Part shown: piece after piece, positions 17,745 to 29,128 of the stretch
How the letters are laid out: each line of letters opens with the position of its first letter
How positions within the stretch are numbered: position 1 is the first letter of the stretch
Assembly (NCBI RefSeq): GCF_009687845.1
Contig: NZ_BLAD01000040.1
Coordinates: 1-64,000 of the forward strand
DNA from: Acrocarpospora corrugata
GTDB taxonomy: Bacteria > Actinomycetota > Actinomycetes > Streptosporangiales > Streptosporangiaceae
Reading direction: 5' to 3'
DNA length: 64,000 nucleotides
Notes under the pieces: generated by a model
Told to the model about the DNA's origin: nothing
Seen by the model: only the letters and a program-made list of their open reading frames with translations
The model's database searches: none
Position numbers and translations under genes: made by a program

Positions 17745-18467
17745 ATGATCACGGTGATGACCGGGGCCGGGATCTCCACCGAGTCGGGGATTCCCGACTA
17801 TCGAGGGCCGCAGGGGCTCTGGCGGGCGGATCCCGACTATCAGCGGCTCGTCACCATCGGTTATTACCTGGGCGATCCGGAGATCCGGCGGCGGTCGTGG
17901 GAGTTCCGGCGGAGCAGCCCGGCGTGGGAGGCGGAGCCGAATCCGGGGCATCTGGCGTTGGTGACGCTGGAGCGGGCGGGGCGGCTGGATCGGCTGATCA
18001 CGCAGAACGTGGATGGCCTGCATCAGCGGGCGGGGTCGGCGCCGGACAAGGTGCTGGAGCTGCACGGGAACATGTTCGGGGTGGTCTGCGTGAAATGCGC
18101 GGTAGGTACGACACTGCGTGAGGCGCTCGACCGGATCGACGGCGGGGAGAACGATCCGGATTGCCGGGACTGCGGCGGGATTCTGAAGACCGCCACCGTG
18201 ATGTTCGGCGAGGCGCTGCCGCAGGGGCCGCTCGACGAGGCCGTCCGGGCGGCCGAGCGAAGCGCGGTGTTCGTCGTGGTGGGGACGTCGTTGCAGGTTC
18301 AGCCCGCGGCGGGGCTGGTGGGCCTGGCGGTCGAGTCGGGCGCTCAGCTGATCATCGTCAACGCGGGGGCGACGCCGTACGACGAGCTGGCGAGTGAAGT
18401 GATCAGGGATCCGATCAGCGTGGCGCTGCCCCGGCTGGTGAACCGCCTGATCACGGAGGACCGGTAA
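17745..18467 (+). CDS. cobB: NAD-dependent protein deacylase, sirtuin
   Basis: 240 residues, cytoplasmic. Sirtuin motifs in order: MTGAGISTESGIPDYRG (NAD binding), TQNVDGLHQRAG with the catalytic His in LELHGNMF, zinc ligands in CVKC and CRDCGG, MFGEALP, and VVVGTSLQVQPAAGL. It would remove acyl groups from lysines, often on acetyl-CoA synthetases. The chain starts close to the GAGIS motif, a few residues shorter than many sirtuins, with no better upstream start. Single gene between GtrA and a serine hydrolase. Confidence 0.9.
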   Translation: MITVMTGAGISTESGIPDYRGPQGLWRADPDYQRLVTIGYYLGDPEIRRRSWEFRRSSPAWEAEPNPGHLALVTLERAGRLDRLITQNVDGLHQRAGSAPDKVLELHGNMFGVVCVKCAVGTTLREALDRIDGGENDPDCRDCGGILKTATVMFGEALPQGPLDEAVRAAERSAVFVVVGTSLQVQPAAGLVGLAVESGAQLIIVNAGATPYDELASEVIRDPISVALPRLVNRLITEDR

Positions 18468-18543
18468 CCCTGCCACCCGATATACCGACATTTCCAGCCT
18501 GGGCCTAGAGTGCCGCGAAAGGTTGGAATTGGGAGTCGGCGTA

Positions 18544-19641
18544 ATGGTCATTGTGCACGGGGCGGTCGCGCCGGGGTTCGAGGATGTACGGGACGAGTTC
18601 GCGGCCGTACTGGCGGCGAAACCGGACGAGGCGGGCGCGCAGCTCGCGGTGTTCCGGCAGGGGAAACAGGTCGTCGACCTCTGGGCCGGGGACGGCATCA
18701 CGGGCGATTCGCTGCATCCCGTCTTCTCCTCCACCAAGGGTGCGGCGCATCTCGTCGTGGCGTTGCTGGTGCAGGACGGCGTGCTCGATCTGGATCGGCC
18801 GGTCGGCGATCACTGGCCCGAGTTTCCGGCGGAGATCAGCCTGCGCGGCCTGCTGTCCCACCGGGCGGGCCTGATCGGCGTCGACGGCGGTTTCACCCAG
18901 ATGGAGCTCGCCGACGACCGGATCATCGCGAAACGGCTGGCCGGGCAGCGGCCGTTCTGGACGCCCGGAACCGCCTACGGCTACCACGCGTTCGTGATCG
19001 GCGCGCTCACCGGCGAGGTCGTCCGCCGGGCGACCGGGCAGTCGATTCAGGAAATCTACGAAACGCGCCTGCGGGTGCCGTACGGGCTCGACTTCTACCT
19101 GGGGCTGCCTCCGGAGCTCGATTCCCGATTCGTCCGGGCGCGGCCGACGCAGCCGCTCTCCGATGATGTCGTGATCGACCCGCTGAGCCTGACCGGGATC
19201 GCGTTCAACCTCAACGCCCTCTCCCCCACCAACCTGGCGGGCTTCGGCAACAGCCCCACGGTGCGCAGGCTGGGCCCGGCCTCCGCCGGAGGCGTCGGCA
19301 ACGCCCGCGGACTCGCCGGCATGTACGCCGCCGCCCTCGAACTCCTGACACCGCCCACCATCGCCGAATTCTCCCGGCTGCACACGCCTGGCACCGACCT
19401 GGTCACCGACGACAAGAACAAGTTCGCCCTCGGCTTCGAAGCCGTCGCCCTGCTCTACCCGTCGCTCGGCCCGGACGCCTTCGGCCACAGCGGCGCGGCG
19501 GGCTCCCAGGCGCTCGCCGATCCGCGCACCGGCATCGCTTACGGCTACGCGCAGCGGCAGATCCCGGACCCGGCGGGCGCGGCCCTCGAGAACGAGCGCC
19601 TGATCCCGGCCGTCCTACGCTGCGCCGGCCTCGGTCAGTAG
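18544..19641 (+). CDS. Serine hydrolase, beta-lactamase/esterase (EstB-type) family
   Basis: 365 residues from the ATG at 18544, which follows GGGAG by 8 bases; an upstream TTG in frame is less likely. The class C beta-lactamase fold is shown by FSSTKGAAH (SxxK, Ser62 and Lys65), LLSHRAGL, PGTAYGYHAF (tyrosine region) and FGHSGAAGS (HxG) near the C-terminus. There is no signal peptide, so a cytoplasmic esterase or DD-peptidase-like hydrolase of unknown substrate is likely rather than a resistance enzyme. Its 3' end overlaps the convergent glycosylase-like gene by 27 bases. Confidence 0.85.
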   Translation: MVIVHGAVAPGFEDVRDEFAAVLAAKPDEAGAQLAVFRQGKQVVDLWAGDGITGDSLHPVFSSTKGAAHLVVALLVQDGVLDLDRPVGDHWPEFPAEISLRGLLSHRAGLIGVDGGFTQMELADDRIIAKRLAGQRPFWTPGTAYGYHAFVIGALTGEVVRRATGQSIQEIYETRLRVPYGLDFYLGLPPELDSRFVRARPTQPLSDDVVIDPLSLTGIAFNLNALSPTNLAGFGNSPTVRRLGPASAGGVGNARGLAGMYAAALELLTPPTIAEFSRLHTPGTDLVTDDKNKFALGFEAVALLYPSLGPDAFGHSGAAGSQALADPRTGIAYGYAQRQIPDPAGAALENERLIPAVLRCAGLGQ

Positions 19642-20481
19642 GTCCCGGCAGGCGGACAGCAGGCGCTGCCGCAGCGGCGCCGCCCGGTTCGCGAAGTCAC
19701 GCTGGGCGGCCGCGTACTCGATCCGCCCGGCGGGGGTCTCGATCTCGATCGGCTGGTAGCCGTGGTGGCTCAGATCGTACGGACTGGCGCGCATGTCGAC
19801 GGCTCTGATGTCGCGGGCCAGTTCGAAGCAGTCGGCCACCAGTTCGCTCGGCACCAGCGGGGAGAGTTTGGCCGCCCACTTGTAGAGGTCCATGTTGGCG
19901 TGCAGGCAGCCGGGCTGTTCGAGCTCGGGCTGGCGCTCGCGGGTGGGCTGGACCAGGTTCAGCGGCCGGGCCTGCGCGGTGAAGAACCGGAAGGCGTCGA
20001 AGTGGGTGCAGCGCAGCGGGCGTTCCTCGACGACGACGGCCACCTCCTCCAGCGACATGCGCAGCGGCTGGGCGGCGTGCCTGACCTCCTCGCGCGGCTG
20101 CCGGTAGACCATCGCCCACTCGTGCATGCCGAAACACCCGAACTGCCCGGGCCGCCCGGCGGTGGCCGCCAGCAGCCCGGCGACCCATTCGATGCTCTCC
20201 CGCCGCCGCTCCATCAGCGCCGCCGTGTCCAGGGTCGCGCCGTCGCCCGCGTCGAGGTATCCCGTGCCGTACTCCCTCGCCCCGGCGAGTACGACTCCCG
20301 CCCCCGGATGCCAGCGGCGCAACCGGCTGGGCCGATAGCCGTAGTAGCTGAACAGGAAGTCCTCCACCGGGTGCGCCACGCCGGCGCGGCGGCGGCTCAG
20401 ATGCGGGCCGATCCACCCGTCCACCCGCCGCCGATGAGCCTCAGCCCTGGCCTCCCACTCCGGCCTGTCGAGCACATTCAC
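19615..20481 (-). CDS. Protein of the actinobacterial '3-methyladenine DNA glycosylase' annotation group
   Basis: 288 residues, soluble. Recognisable stretches are HPVEDFLFSYYGYRPSRLRR, GCFGMHEWAMVYR, LRCTHFDAFRFFT and QPGCLHANMDLYKWA. Proteins with this pattern in actinomycetes are usually labelled 3-methyladenine DNA glycosylase, but I see no helix-hairpin-helix or other proven glycosylase motif, so the enzymatic function is uncertain. The conserved His, Cys and Asp residues suggest an enzyme. The stop lies inside the 3' end of the convergent serine hydrolase gene. Confidence 0.6.
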   Translation of the reverse strand: MNVLDRPEWEARAEAHRRRVDGWIGPHLSRRRAGVAHPVEDFLFSYYGYRPSRLRRWHPGAGVVLAGAREYGTGYLDAGDGATLDTAALMERRRESIEWVAGLLAATAGRPGQFGCFGMHEWAMVYRQPREEVRHAAQPLRMSLEEVAVVVEERPLRCTHFDAFRFFTAQARPLNLVQPTRERQPELEQPGCLHANMDLYKWAAKLSPLVPSELVADCFELARDIRAVDMRASPYDLSHHGYQPIEIETPAGRIEYAAAQRDFANRAAPLRQRLLSACRDLLTEAGAA

Positions 20482-20517
20482 CGAATCATCGTAGGCAGAA
20501 TCCCGGACCCCCTCGAA

Positions 20518-21363
20518 TTAGCGGGCGACATTTCGGGAAATGTCGCCCGGCCGACGCGGTGAGCGTGGGCGGACGGAGGTGCCGCGACGGTGCAGCAGGA
20601 GACCGGAACCGGCCGCCAGGATGATCAGCAGGCCGGTGCCCACGAGCATCCGCCCATCGGGCCCGGCGTCCCCGCCCCCGCCGGTCTCCGCCGCCCCCAC
20701 CGGCGTCTCCATCCCGCTCTCATCCTCGAAGATGTCGCCGTCGGTGGTCTCGTCCGCTGTCTCGTCATCAGTGCCCGCCGCGGTGGCGGTCACGGTCGGC
20801 GACGGAGTGGAACTGGCCGATTGGCCGCCGCCCGACACGGTGAGCGGGTAGGTCTGCAGGGCGGTCGCGTTCAGCACCCGGCATTGGATGAACGGCGCTC
20901 CTGGGCTCGTGCCGAAGTTCATGGCCCCGGGCCGCACGGATGCGATGCCTTCATTGTCCGACTTCGTCAGCAGGTTGACGGTCGTCGTCGGCAGGGTGAT
21001 GACCTGACCGGCCGCGATCGTGCCGAGTTCACCGACGCCCGTGGCGGAGTTCAGGCCCGGGAGTTCGCTGATGGAGGCGTAGGGGTACACCTTGGTGCCG
21101 GCGGGGAGTCCCGTGGTGGGAGCGCGTAAACCGGTGCCTTCGTAGCTCAGCAGGACACCGATGCTCATCTGCACGCCCGGGGTCGCACCCGTCGGCATCG
21201 TCATCGTGACCTTTCACCCTGATGTTCTGCTTCCCTGTACCGCGTTCGTCGTGCACTCGTACTCCACGATGTCGGTCGCGGCGGACGAGTGGGCGGTGGC
21301 GGGCAGGCTGCAGGGCACCCCACCGGCCAGGACGGCGACGGAGATGACCGCGCGGATCGACAA
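20518..21363 (-). pseudogene. Secreted surface protein gene broken by two compensating indels
   Basis: The likely start is TTG at 21363, with GGAG 5 bases upstream, giving a signal peptide (SIRAVISVAVLAGG, cleavage after PATA) and mature start TDIVEYECTTNAVQG. Reading then runs into TGA at 21214-21216. If about one base is restored near 21231 and one removed near 21213, the peptide reads GKQNIRVKVTMTMPTG and continues in the original frame for 220 more residues: a beta domain, a Ser/Thr/Asp-rich stalk (about 125-175 of the downstream part), one membrane helix (TGLLIILAAGSGLLL) and a basic tail. Intact homologues would be a cell-surface protein of about 280 residues. The alternative is translation from the internal ATG at 21204, without a signal peptide. 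Confidence 0.65.
20523..20548 (-). terminator. Hairpin overlapping the 3' end of the disrupted secreted-protein gene
   Basis: GGGCGACATTTC at 20523-20534 pairs perfectly with GAAATGTCGCCC at 20537-20548, leaving a very short loop. It covers the last codons of the minus-strand gene that stops at 20518, before the next minus-strand start at 20481. It probably works as a terminator. Confidence 0.6.
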
Positions 21364-21538
21364 GACGACTCCAAGGTGTGACAGAGGGGCACAAGGGGGA
21401 CGGGGCAGCGCGGGGTTTGGTTCTCGTCGTGTCCAGATCGGGACATCCACTCCGATGTTGAGTAGCGGGCTACTCAAGCCGTGACGCCCCCGGACGGAGC
21501 ACGATCGAAGTCCGTCACGGAGAGGGGAAACGGAACCC

Positions 21539-22405
21539 ATGAGCGAGTTCGAGACCCATATGGCACGTGCCAGCTCGGAGCGCGCGCTGGCACTGACGGA
21601 CACCAAGTCGCCGTTCACGATCGAGGTGCGCTTCCTCGGCGGCCTCAGCGAAACCCAGAAGGCCGCGTTCGCCGCCGCCGCCGACCGCTGGGCCCGGATG
21701 ATCGTCGGCGATCTGCCCGACGTCGCCATCCCGAACCTGCCGGAGCTCCCCGAAGGGCTGACGGCGGAGGAGGTCATCGACGACATCGTGATCCTGGCCC
21801 AGGGCGCGAAGATCGACGGGGCAGGGACGCCGCAGGGCAACGTCCTCGGCCAGGCCCGCCCGCTGCTCATCCGCACCGCCAGCCATCTCCCGGCCGTCGG
21901 CACGATGACCTTCGACAGCTTCGACCTGGACCGGATGGAGCAGTCCGGCCTGCTGCACGACGTCATCGCGCACGAGATGGGCCACGCGCTGGGCTTCGGC
22001 GCCGGCATCTGGGGCGACCTGCACCTCGTCGAAGGCTTCGGCACCCCCGACCCGGTCTTCACCGGCACCGGCGCGGGCCAGGAGTTCGCGATCCTGCTCG
22101 GCACCGGCGAACCGCACCCGGTGCCGGTCGAGAACGTCGGCGGTCCCGGCAGCGTCGGCTCGCACTGGCGCGAGTCGGTGTTCGGCGGCGAGCTCATGAC
22201 CAGCAGGGTCAGCACCGGCGTCGGCAACCCGCTGAGCCGGCTGACCGTGGCGGCCCTCGGCGACATGGGCTACCAGGTCGACATGGCCGCGGCCGAGCCG
22301 TACGTGCTGCCGTCGCCGCTGCTGCTCGCCGAGATCCGCGCGGTGACGCGGGAGGTCGGCCTGTTCTGCGCCGTGCCGCAGGTGGAGGCTCCCACCTTCA
22401 TCTGA
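21539..22405 (+). CDS. Leishmanolysin-like (M8-type) metalloprotease
   Basis: 288 residues. The metzincin zinc site is clear: HEMGHALGFG with His145, Glu146 and His149, a third ligand His209 in VGSHWRES, and the Met-turn at Met220 in GGELMTS. This layout, with the third His far downstream, is that of leishmanolysin-type peptidases. No signal peptide is visible; the start MSEFETHMARA looks cytoplasmic, which is unusual for the family. GAGAGGGG precedes the ATG. The gene stands beside the divergent broken secreted-protein gene. Confidence 0.82.
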   Translation: MSEFETHMARASSERALALTDTKSPFTIEVRFLGGLSETQKAAFAAAADRWARMIVGDLPDVAIPNLPELPEGLTAEEVIDDIVILAQGAKIDGAGTPQGNVLGQARPLLIRTASHLPAVGTMTFDSFDLDRMEQSGLLHDVIAHEMGHALGFGAGIWGDLHLVEGFGTPDPVFTGTGAGQEFAILLGTGEPHPVPVENVGGPGSVGSHWRESVFGGELMTSRVSTGVGNPLSRLTVAALGDMGYQVDMAAAEPYVLPSPLLLAEIRAVTREVGLFCAVPQVEAPTFI

Positions 22406-22412
22406 CGTCACG

Positions 22413-23405
22413 ATGGGGGGCATGCGGATCGGTGTATTCCTCATCGCGGCCGGGGGTCCCGGCCGCCCACCCGAGCAGGTCCTGCGTGACACCTTGGCGG
22501 CGGTCTCCGCCGCCGAGGAGGCGGGCTTCGACGACGCCTGGATCGCGGAACATCACTTCATGTCGTACGGGGTGTGCCCGTCCGCGATCACGCTGGCGGC
22601 GATGGCCCTGGGCCGGACGGAGCGGATCACGGTCGGCACGGCCGTCAGCGTGCTGTCCACCGCCCATCCGGTCGCCCTGGCGGAGCAGGCCGCCATGCTG
22701 CACCACCTGTCCGGCGGCCGTTTCACGCTCGGTGTGGGCCGGGGCGGCCCGTGGGTGGATCTGGAGGTGTTCGGGGCCGGCCTGGCCCGGTGGGAACGGG
22801 GGTTCCCGGAATCCCTCGACCTGCTCTGCCAGGCCCTGAGCCGGCCTTCGGTGTCGGCGGACGGCGAGTTCTTCCGCTTCCGCGAGGTGGCGATGGTGCC
22901 GTCCGCCCGGCTCCGCCCGGTGGTGGCCAGGGCTTCGGACCGGACGACCCGCCTGGCGGCCGAGCGCGGCCTTGGCCTGCTCCTCGGCATGGAACTGGAC
23001 GACGCCGCCAAAGGCGCGATCCTGGCCGAATACGAGCGGACGGCGCCGAACCTCGACGCCCCGCATCTGGCGGCGGTGCTCGCTTACGTCGGCGATTCCA
23101 CGAAAGCGGCGCGAAACGAACTGAGAACCCTGCTCCCCCGCTGGCTGGAGCCGGGCCTGGCCGGATACGTACGCGCGGACGGTCGACCCCGCCAGGCCCG
23201 CGACCTCAACGAATACATGGACTTCCTGATCCGGACCCACCCTGTCGGCGACGCGGACCACTGCGTGGAAACCCTCCGGGCGACCCGCGACACCACCGGT
23301 CTCCACCACCTCATCCTGATGGTGGAGGGCGCCGGCGACCACCAGCGCACCCTGGCGAACATCCGCCGTCTGGGAGCCGAGGTCCTCCCCCGGCTCAGGG
23401 ATTGA
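22413..23405 (+). CDS. LLM-class flavin-dependent oxidoreductase
   Basis: 330 residues, soluble luciferase-like barrel: MRIGVFLIAAGG, DDAWIAEHHFMSYG, the strand ERITVGTAVSVLSTAHPVAL, and GGRFTLGVGRGGPW, the bacterial luciferase-type signature. FMN or F420 is the expected cofactor; the substrate is unknown. The start is ambiguous between the ATG at 22413 and one three codons later at 22422. It follows the metalloprotease gene by 7 bases, so the two may be co-transcribed. Confidence 0.85.
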   Translation: MGGMRIGVFLIAAGGPGRPPEQVLRDTLAAVSAAEEAGFDDAWIAEHHFMSYGVCPSAITLAAMALGRTERITVGTAVSVLSTAHPVALAEQAAMLHHLSGGRFTLGVGRGGPWVDLEVFGAGLARWERGFPESLDLLCQALSRPSVSADGEFFRFREVAMVPSARLRPVVARASDRTTRLAAERGLGLLLGMELDDAAKGAILAEYERTAPNLDAPHLAAVLAYVGDSTKAARNELRTLLPRWLEPGLAGYVRADGRPRQARDLNEYMDFLIRTHPVGDADHCVETLRATRDTTGLHHLILMVEGAGDHQRTLANIRRLGAEVLPRLRD

Positions 23406-23470
23406 CCCGAAGCTCCAACCACGTGATCACCCTCCCGGCTCAGAACTCCTGGCGCGACGAGCGAGTCACC

Positions 23471-23653
23471 GAGGCTGCGTGATCAGCCAGCAGGCCGACC
23501 GGCCGGCCGCGCCCGGCCAGAGCCTGCGTGATCAGGCAGGCCAGGTCCGGTCGCGGATGGTCGGAGCCTGCGTGATCAGCCAGGCCCGGTCCGGTCACGG
23601 ATTGCGGAGCCCGCGTGCTCAGGCGGCAGGCCAGGTCCAGTCGCGGATGGCCG
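23471..23653. repeat. Imperfect 43-49 bp tandem repeat made of copies of the phosphoketolase gene 3' end
   Basis: Four units begin at 23471, 23520, 23564 and 23607, each starting GAG(G/C)C(T/C)GCGTG. The last unit contains the stop and final codons of the phosphoketolase gene. On the minus strand unit 2 still reads I-R-D-R-T-W-P-A-stop against I-R-D-W-T-W-P-A-A-stop in the gene. The array therefore looks like serial duplication of the gene end, with decay of the outer copies. Confidence 0.75.
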
Positions 23654-25937
23654 GGTCGTCTTCGCCGTGTTCGCGGGTCCAGGCCCGGGCGCGCAGGCGG
23701 GCGTCGGACATGCGCTGGCGGAGGTGGGCCGCGGTGGCGCCCAGGCCGGGGACGCGGTCGATGACGTCCATGACCAGGTGGTAGCGGTCGATTTCGTTGA
23801 GCATCGCCATGTCGAAGGGGGTGGTGGTGGTGCCTTCCTCCTTGTAGCCGCGGACGTGCAGGTGGGCGTGGCCGTGGCGGCGGTAGGTGAGGCGGTGGAT
23901 CAGCGCGGGGTAGCCGTGGAAGTTGAAGATGACCGGGCGGTCGGTGGTGAACAGGGTGTCGTATTCGAGGTCGGACATGCCGTGCGGATGTTCGGACGGA
24001 GGCTGGAGGCGCATCAGGTCCACCACGTTGATCACGCGGATCTTCAGGGCCGGCAGGTGCTCGCGGAGCAGGGCCGCGGCGGCCAGGGTTTCGAGCGTGG
24101 GCACGTCCCCAGCGCAGCCCAGCACGACATCAGGTTCGCCGTCGTGGTCGCTGGAGGCCCAGTCGATGATGCCCAGGCCGCGGGTGCAGTGCGTGATCGC
24201 CTCATCTATCGGGAACAGGTCGAGCACCGGCTGTTTGCCCGCCACGACCACGTTCACGTAGTCGCGCGAGCGGAGGCAGTGGTCGGCGACCGAGAGCAGG
24301 GTGTTGGCGTCCGGCGGCAGGTAGACGCGCACCACGGACGCCTTCTTGTTGACGACCACGTCCAGGAAGCCCGGATCCTGGTGGCTGAACCCGTTGTGGT
24401 CCTGCCGCCACACGTGCGAGGACAGCAGATAGTTGAGCGAGGCGATCGGCCGCCGCCACGGGATGTCGCGGCAGGCGTCCAGCCATTTGGCGTGCTGGTT
24501 GAACATTGCGTCGACGATGTGGATGAACGCCTCGTAGCAGTTGAACAGGCCGTGCCGTCCGGTCAGGAGATACCCCTCCAGCCAGCCCTGGCACAGGTGC
24601 TCGCTCAGCACCTCCATGACCCGGCCGCCGGGGGCGAGATGCTCGTCGGTGGACAGGGTCTCGGCGTTCCAGGCCCGCCCGGTGACCTCGAAAACGGCCG
24701 ACAGGCGGTTGGAGTCGGTCTCGTCGGGGCCCATCAGCCGGAAGTCGCGCGGGTTCGCGACGATGACATCGCGCAGGAACCGGCCCAGCACCCGGGTCGG
24801 TTCGGTGAGCACGAGCCCGGGTTCGACGACCGGCACCGCGTAGTCGCGGAAGTCCGGCAGGGCCAGCGGGCGCACCAGCAGGCCGCCGTTGGTGTGCGGG
24901 CTGGCGCTCATCCGCAACACCCCGGCCGGTACGGTCTCCCGAATCTCGGCGACCGGACGACCGGCGGCGTCGAACAGCTCCTCCGGCCGGTAGGAACGCA
25001 TCCACGCCTGCAACATGGCCAGATGTTCGGGGTTCTCGCGGACTTTGGCCAGCGGGACCTGATGCGCCCGCCAGGTCCCTTCGACCGGCAGGCCGTCGAC
25101 CGAGTGCGGGCCGGTCCAGCCCTTGGGGGTCCGCAGAACGATCATGGGCATCCGGTCGGTACGGCCGGCCCGGTATGCCGTGATCTCGTCGAACACGGCG
25201 TCCAGGGTGGCGGCCATGAGCTCGTGGGTGACGGCCGGGTCGTCGCCTTCGACCAGGTGGGGGCGGTAGCCGTACCCTTCCAGCAGTTTGGCCAGGGCGG
25301 AGGCGGGGATGCGGGCCAGGACCGTGGGGTTGGCGATCTTGTAGCCGTTGAGGTGCAGGATGGGCAGGACGACCCCGTCCCTGGCCGGGTCCGTGAATTT
25401 GTTGGAGTGCCAGCTGGCGGCGAGGGGTCCGGTCTCCGCTTCTCCGTCGCCGATGACGCAGGCCACGACCAGGCCGGGGTTGTCGAAGGCGGCGCCGTAC
25501 GCGTGGGCGAGGGAGTAGCCGAGTTCGCCGCCCTCGTGGATGGAGCCGGGGGTCTGCGGGGCCACGTGGCTGGGGATGCCGCCGGGGAAGGAGAACTGGC
25601 GGAACAGGCGGCGCATGCCGGTGGCGTCCTGGGAGACGTCCGGGTAGATCTCGGAATAGGTGCCTTCGAGCCAGGCGTGCGCCACGGCCGCGGGGCCGCC
25701 GTGGCCGGGGCCGGCGATGTAGATCATGTCCTGGCGGCGTTCGGCGATGATCCGGTTGAGGTGGGCGAAGCAGAAGTTCAGGCCGGGGGTGGTGCCCCAG
25801 TGGCCCAGCAGGCGGGGTTTGATGTGCTCGGGGCGCAGCGGCTCGGTCAGCAGGGGGTTGTCCAGCAGGTAGATCTGGCCGACGGAAAGGTAGTTGGCCG
25901 CGCGCCAGTAGGCGTCCACTCGATCCAGGGTGTCCAT
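23619..25937 (-). CDS. xfp: Phosphoketolase (xylulose-5-phosphate/fructose-6-phosphate)
   Basis: 772 residues from the ATG at 25937 ([18 protein letters not shown]); a GTG 15 bases upstream is an alternative, and longer frames overlap the kinase gene. ThDP-enzyme signatures: [51 protein letters not shown]. It cleaves xylulose-5-P or fructose-6-P with phosphate to acetyl-phosphate and an aldose phosphate, giving ATP without oxygen. It lies 49 bases downstream of the DosS-like kinase gene on the same strand, so it probably belongs to the dormancy operon as a low-oxygen energy route. Its 3' end is repeated downstream. Confidence 0.93.
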   Translation of the reverse strand: MDTLDRVDAYWRAANYLSVGQIYLLDNPLLTEPLRPEHIKPRLLGHWGTTPGLNFCFAHLNRIIAERRQDMIYIAGPGHGGPAAVAHAWLEGTYSEIYPDVSQDATGMRRLFRQFSFPGGIPSHVAPQTPGSIHEGGELGYSLAHAYGAAFDNPGLVVACVIGDGEAETGPLAASWHSNKFTDPARDGVVLPILHLNGYKIANPTVLARIPASALAKLLEGYGYRPHLVEGDDPAVTHELMAATLDAVFDEITAYRAGRTDRMPMIVLRTPKGWTGPHSVDGLPVEGTWRAHQVPLAKVRENPEHLAMLQAWMRSYRPEELFDAAGRPVAEIRETVPAGVLRMSASPHTNGGLLVRPLALPDFRDYAVPVVEPGLVLTEPTRVLGRFLRDVIVANPRDFRLMGPDETDSNRLSAVFEVTGRAWNAETLSTDEHLAPGGRVMEVLSEHLCQGWLEGYLLTGRHGLFNCYEAFIHIVDAMFNQHAKWLDACRDIPWRRPIASLNYLLSSHVWRQDHNGFSHQDPGFLDVVVNKKASVVRVYLPPDANTLLSVADHCLRSRDYVNVVVAGKQPVLDLFPIDEAITHCTRGLGIIDWASSDHDGEPDVVLGCAGDVPTLETLAAAALLREHLPALKIRVINVVDLMRLQPPSEHPHGMSDLEYDTLFTTDRPVIFNFHGYPALIHRLTYRRHGHAHLHVRGYKEEGTTTTPFDMAMLNEIDRYHLVMDVIDRVPGLGATAAHLRQRMSDARLRARAWTREHGEDDPAIRDWTWPAA

Positions 25938-25986
25938 GTATTCCAGGGTCACCGCAGGCGCGCGCTCCTGCCAGAGACCTTGGTCC

Positions 25987-28500
<2,514 letters not shown>

Positions 28501-28508
28501 TCACATTC

Positions 28509-28522
28509 GGGACTTTCGACCC
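28509..28522. promoter_or_regulatory. DosR-box-like site upstream of the doxX-like gene
   Basis: GGGACTTTCGACCC matches the DosR palindrome GGGAC-N4-GTCCC with one mismatch in the second half. It is preceded by TTC, as in the M. tuberculosis consensus. It lies 130 bases before the doxX-like start and just beyond the hsp20 stop. The match is to the published motif; binding is inferred. Confidence 0.65.
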
Positions 28523-28529
28523 TTCAAGA

Positions 28530-28559
28530 CCCCATCTGATTCACGGGGTTGAGATGGGG
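28530..28559 (-). terminator. Hairpin at the 3' end of hsp20
   Basis: CCCCATCT (28530-28537) pairs with AGATGGGG (28552-28559) around a 14-base loop that contains the hsp20 stop codon at 28541. It is a modest stem and possibly a terminator. It lies close to the DosR-like box of the next gene. Confidence 0.35.
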
Positions 28560-28951
28560 ACCCGCATGCCGGACTGCTTGTTCTCGGCGATCGGGACGGT
28601 GATCTCCAGGATGCCCTTGTCGTAGACGGCGTTGATGCCGTCTTCCATCGCGCCCATGGGCAAGCTGATCGATCGGGTCATGCTGCCGTACGAGAATTCG
28701 GTACGGGTTCCTTCCTTGTCCTCCTGGTGTCGTTCGGCGTGGACGGTCATCATTCCGCCGCTCACGGTTACCTCGACGTCCCTGGCCGGGTCCACGCCGG
28801 GGAGTTCGGCCCGCAGGACGTACTCGCCGTCGCGCATGAAGTCCTCGAACCGCACACCCTGGCCCATCGGGCGCATGCTGACCATCGGGGCCTGCAGCAT
28901 GTCGAGGATCTCCGGGAAGAAGCCCCGGTCGCGGTGCGACATCGTGCCCAT
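28541..28951 (-). CDS. hsp20: Hsp20/alpha-crystallin small heat shock protein
   Basis: 136 residues from the ATG at 28951, chosen because GGAGGT lies 6 bases upstream; the GTG at 28954 is in frame but too close. The alpha-crystallin domain spans about 40-128 (EYVLRAELPGVDPARDVEVTV with GGMMTVHAER, then FSYGSMTRSISLPMG and YDKGILEITVPI). It holds unfolding proteins and is the counterpart of HspX/Acr of the DosR regulon. Divergent from dosR, with two DosR-like boxes in the shared 177-base region. Confidence 0.92.
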   Translation of the reverse strand: MGTMSHRDRGFFPEILDMLQAPMVSMRPMGQGVRFEDFMRDGEYVLRAELPGVDPARDVEVTVSGGMMTVHAERHQEDKEGTRTEFSYGSMTRSISLPMGAMEDGINAVYDKGILEITVPIAENKQSGMRVPISTP

Positions 28952-29010
28952 CACTCCACCTCCATTTGTCCGCTACCTTTCAGCTCAGCCGCGACGCGGC
29001 GGAGAGGGTA

Positions 29011-29024
29011 GGGACGGAAGTCCC
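29011..29024. promoter_or_regulatory. DosR box, perfect half-sites, between hsp20 and dosR
   Basis: GGGACGGAAGTCCC has both half-sites intact (GGGAC-GGAA-GTCCC), the 5-4-5 spacing of the DosR box. It lies 60 bases upstream of hsp20 and 104 bases upstream of dosR, so it can serve either gene. Confidence 0.75.
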
Positions 29025-29079
29025 TAATCGGACAAATTCGCAAATGGTCGGCCCGGCCGGGCGAGAGATCGCGCCACAG

Positions 29080-29093
29080 GTGACCTTGGTCCC
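29080..29093. promoter_or_regulatory. Second DosR-like box upstream of dosR
   Basis: GTGACCTTGGTCCC matches GGGAC-N4-GTCCC with one mismatch. It is 35 bases before the dosR start, a position suited to autoregulation. Confidence 0.6.
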
Positions 29094-29128
29094 TACACCC
29101 GGCAGCGATCAAGGCCTATTTTCAAGGC

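Noticed and set aside
23471-23653. Possible CRISPR-like repeat array
   Set aside because: Units are adjacent without spacers and diverge gradually; they are derived from the end of the xfp gene.
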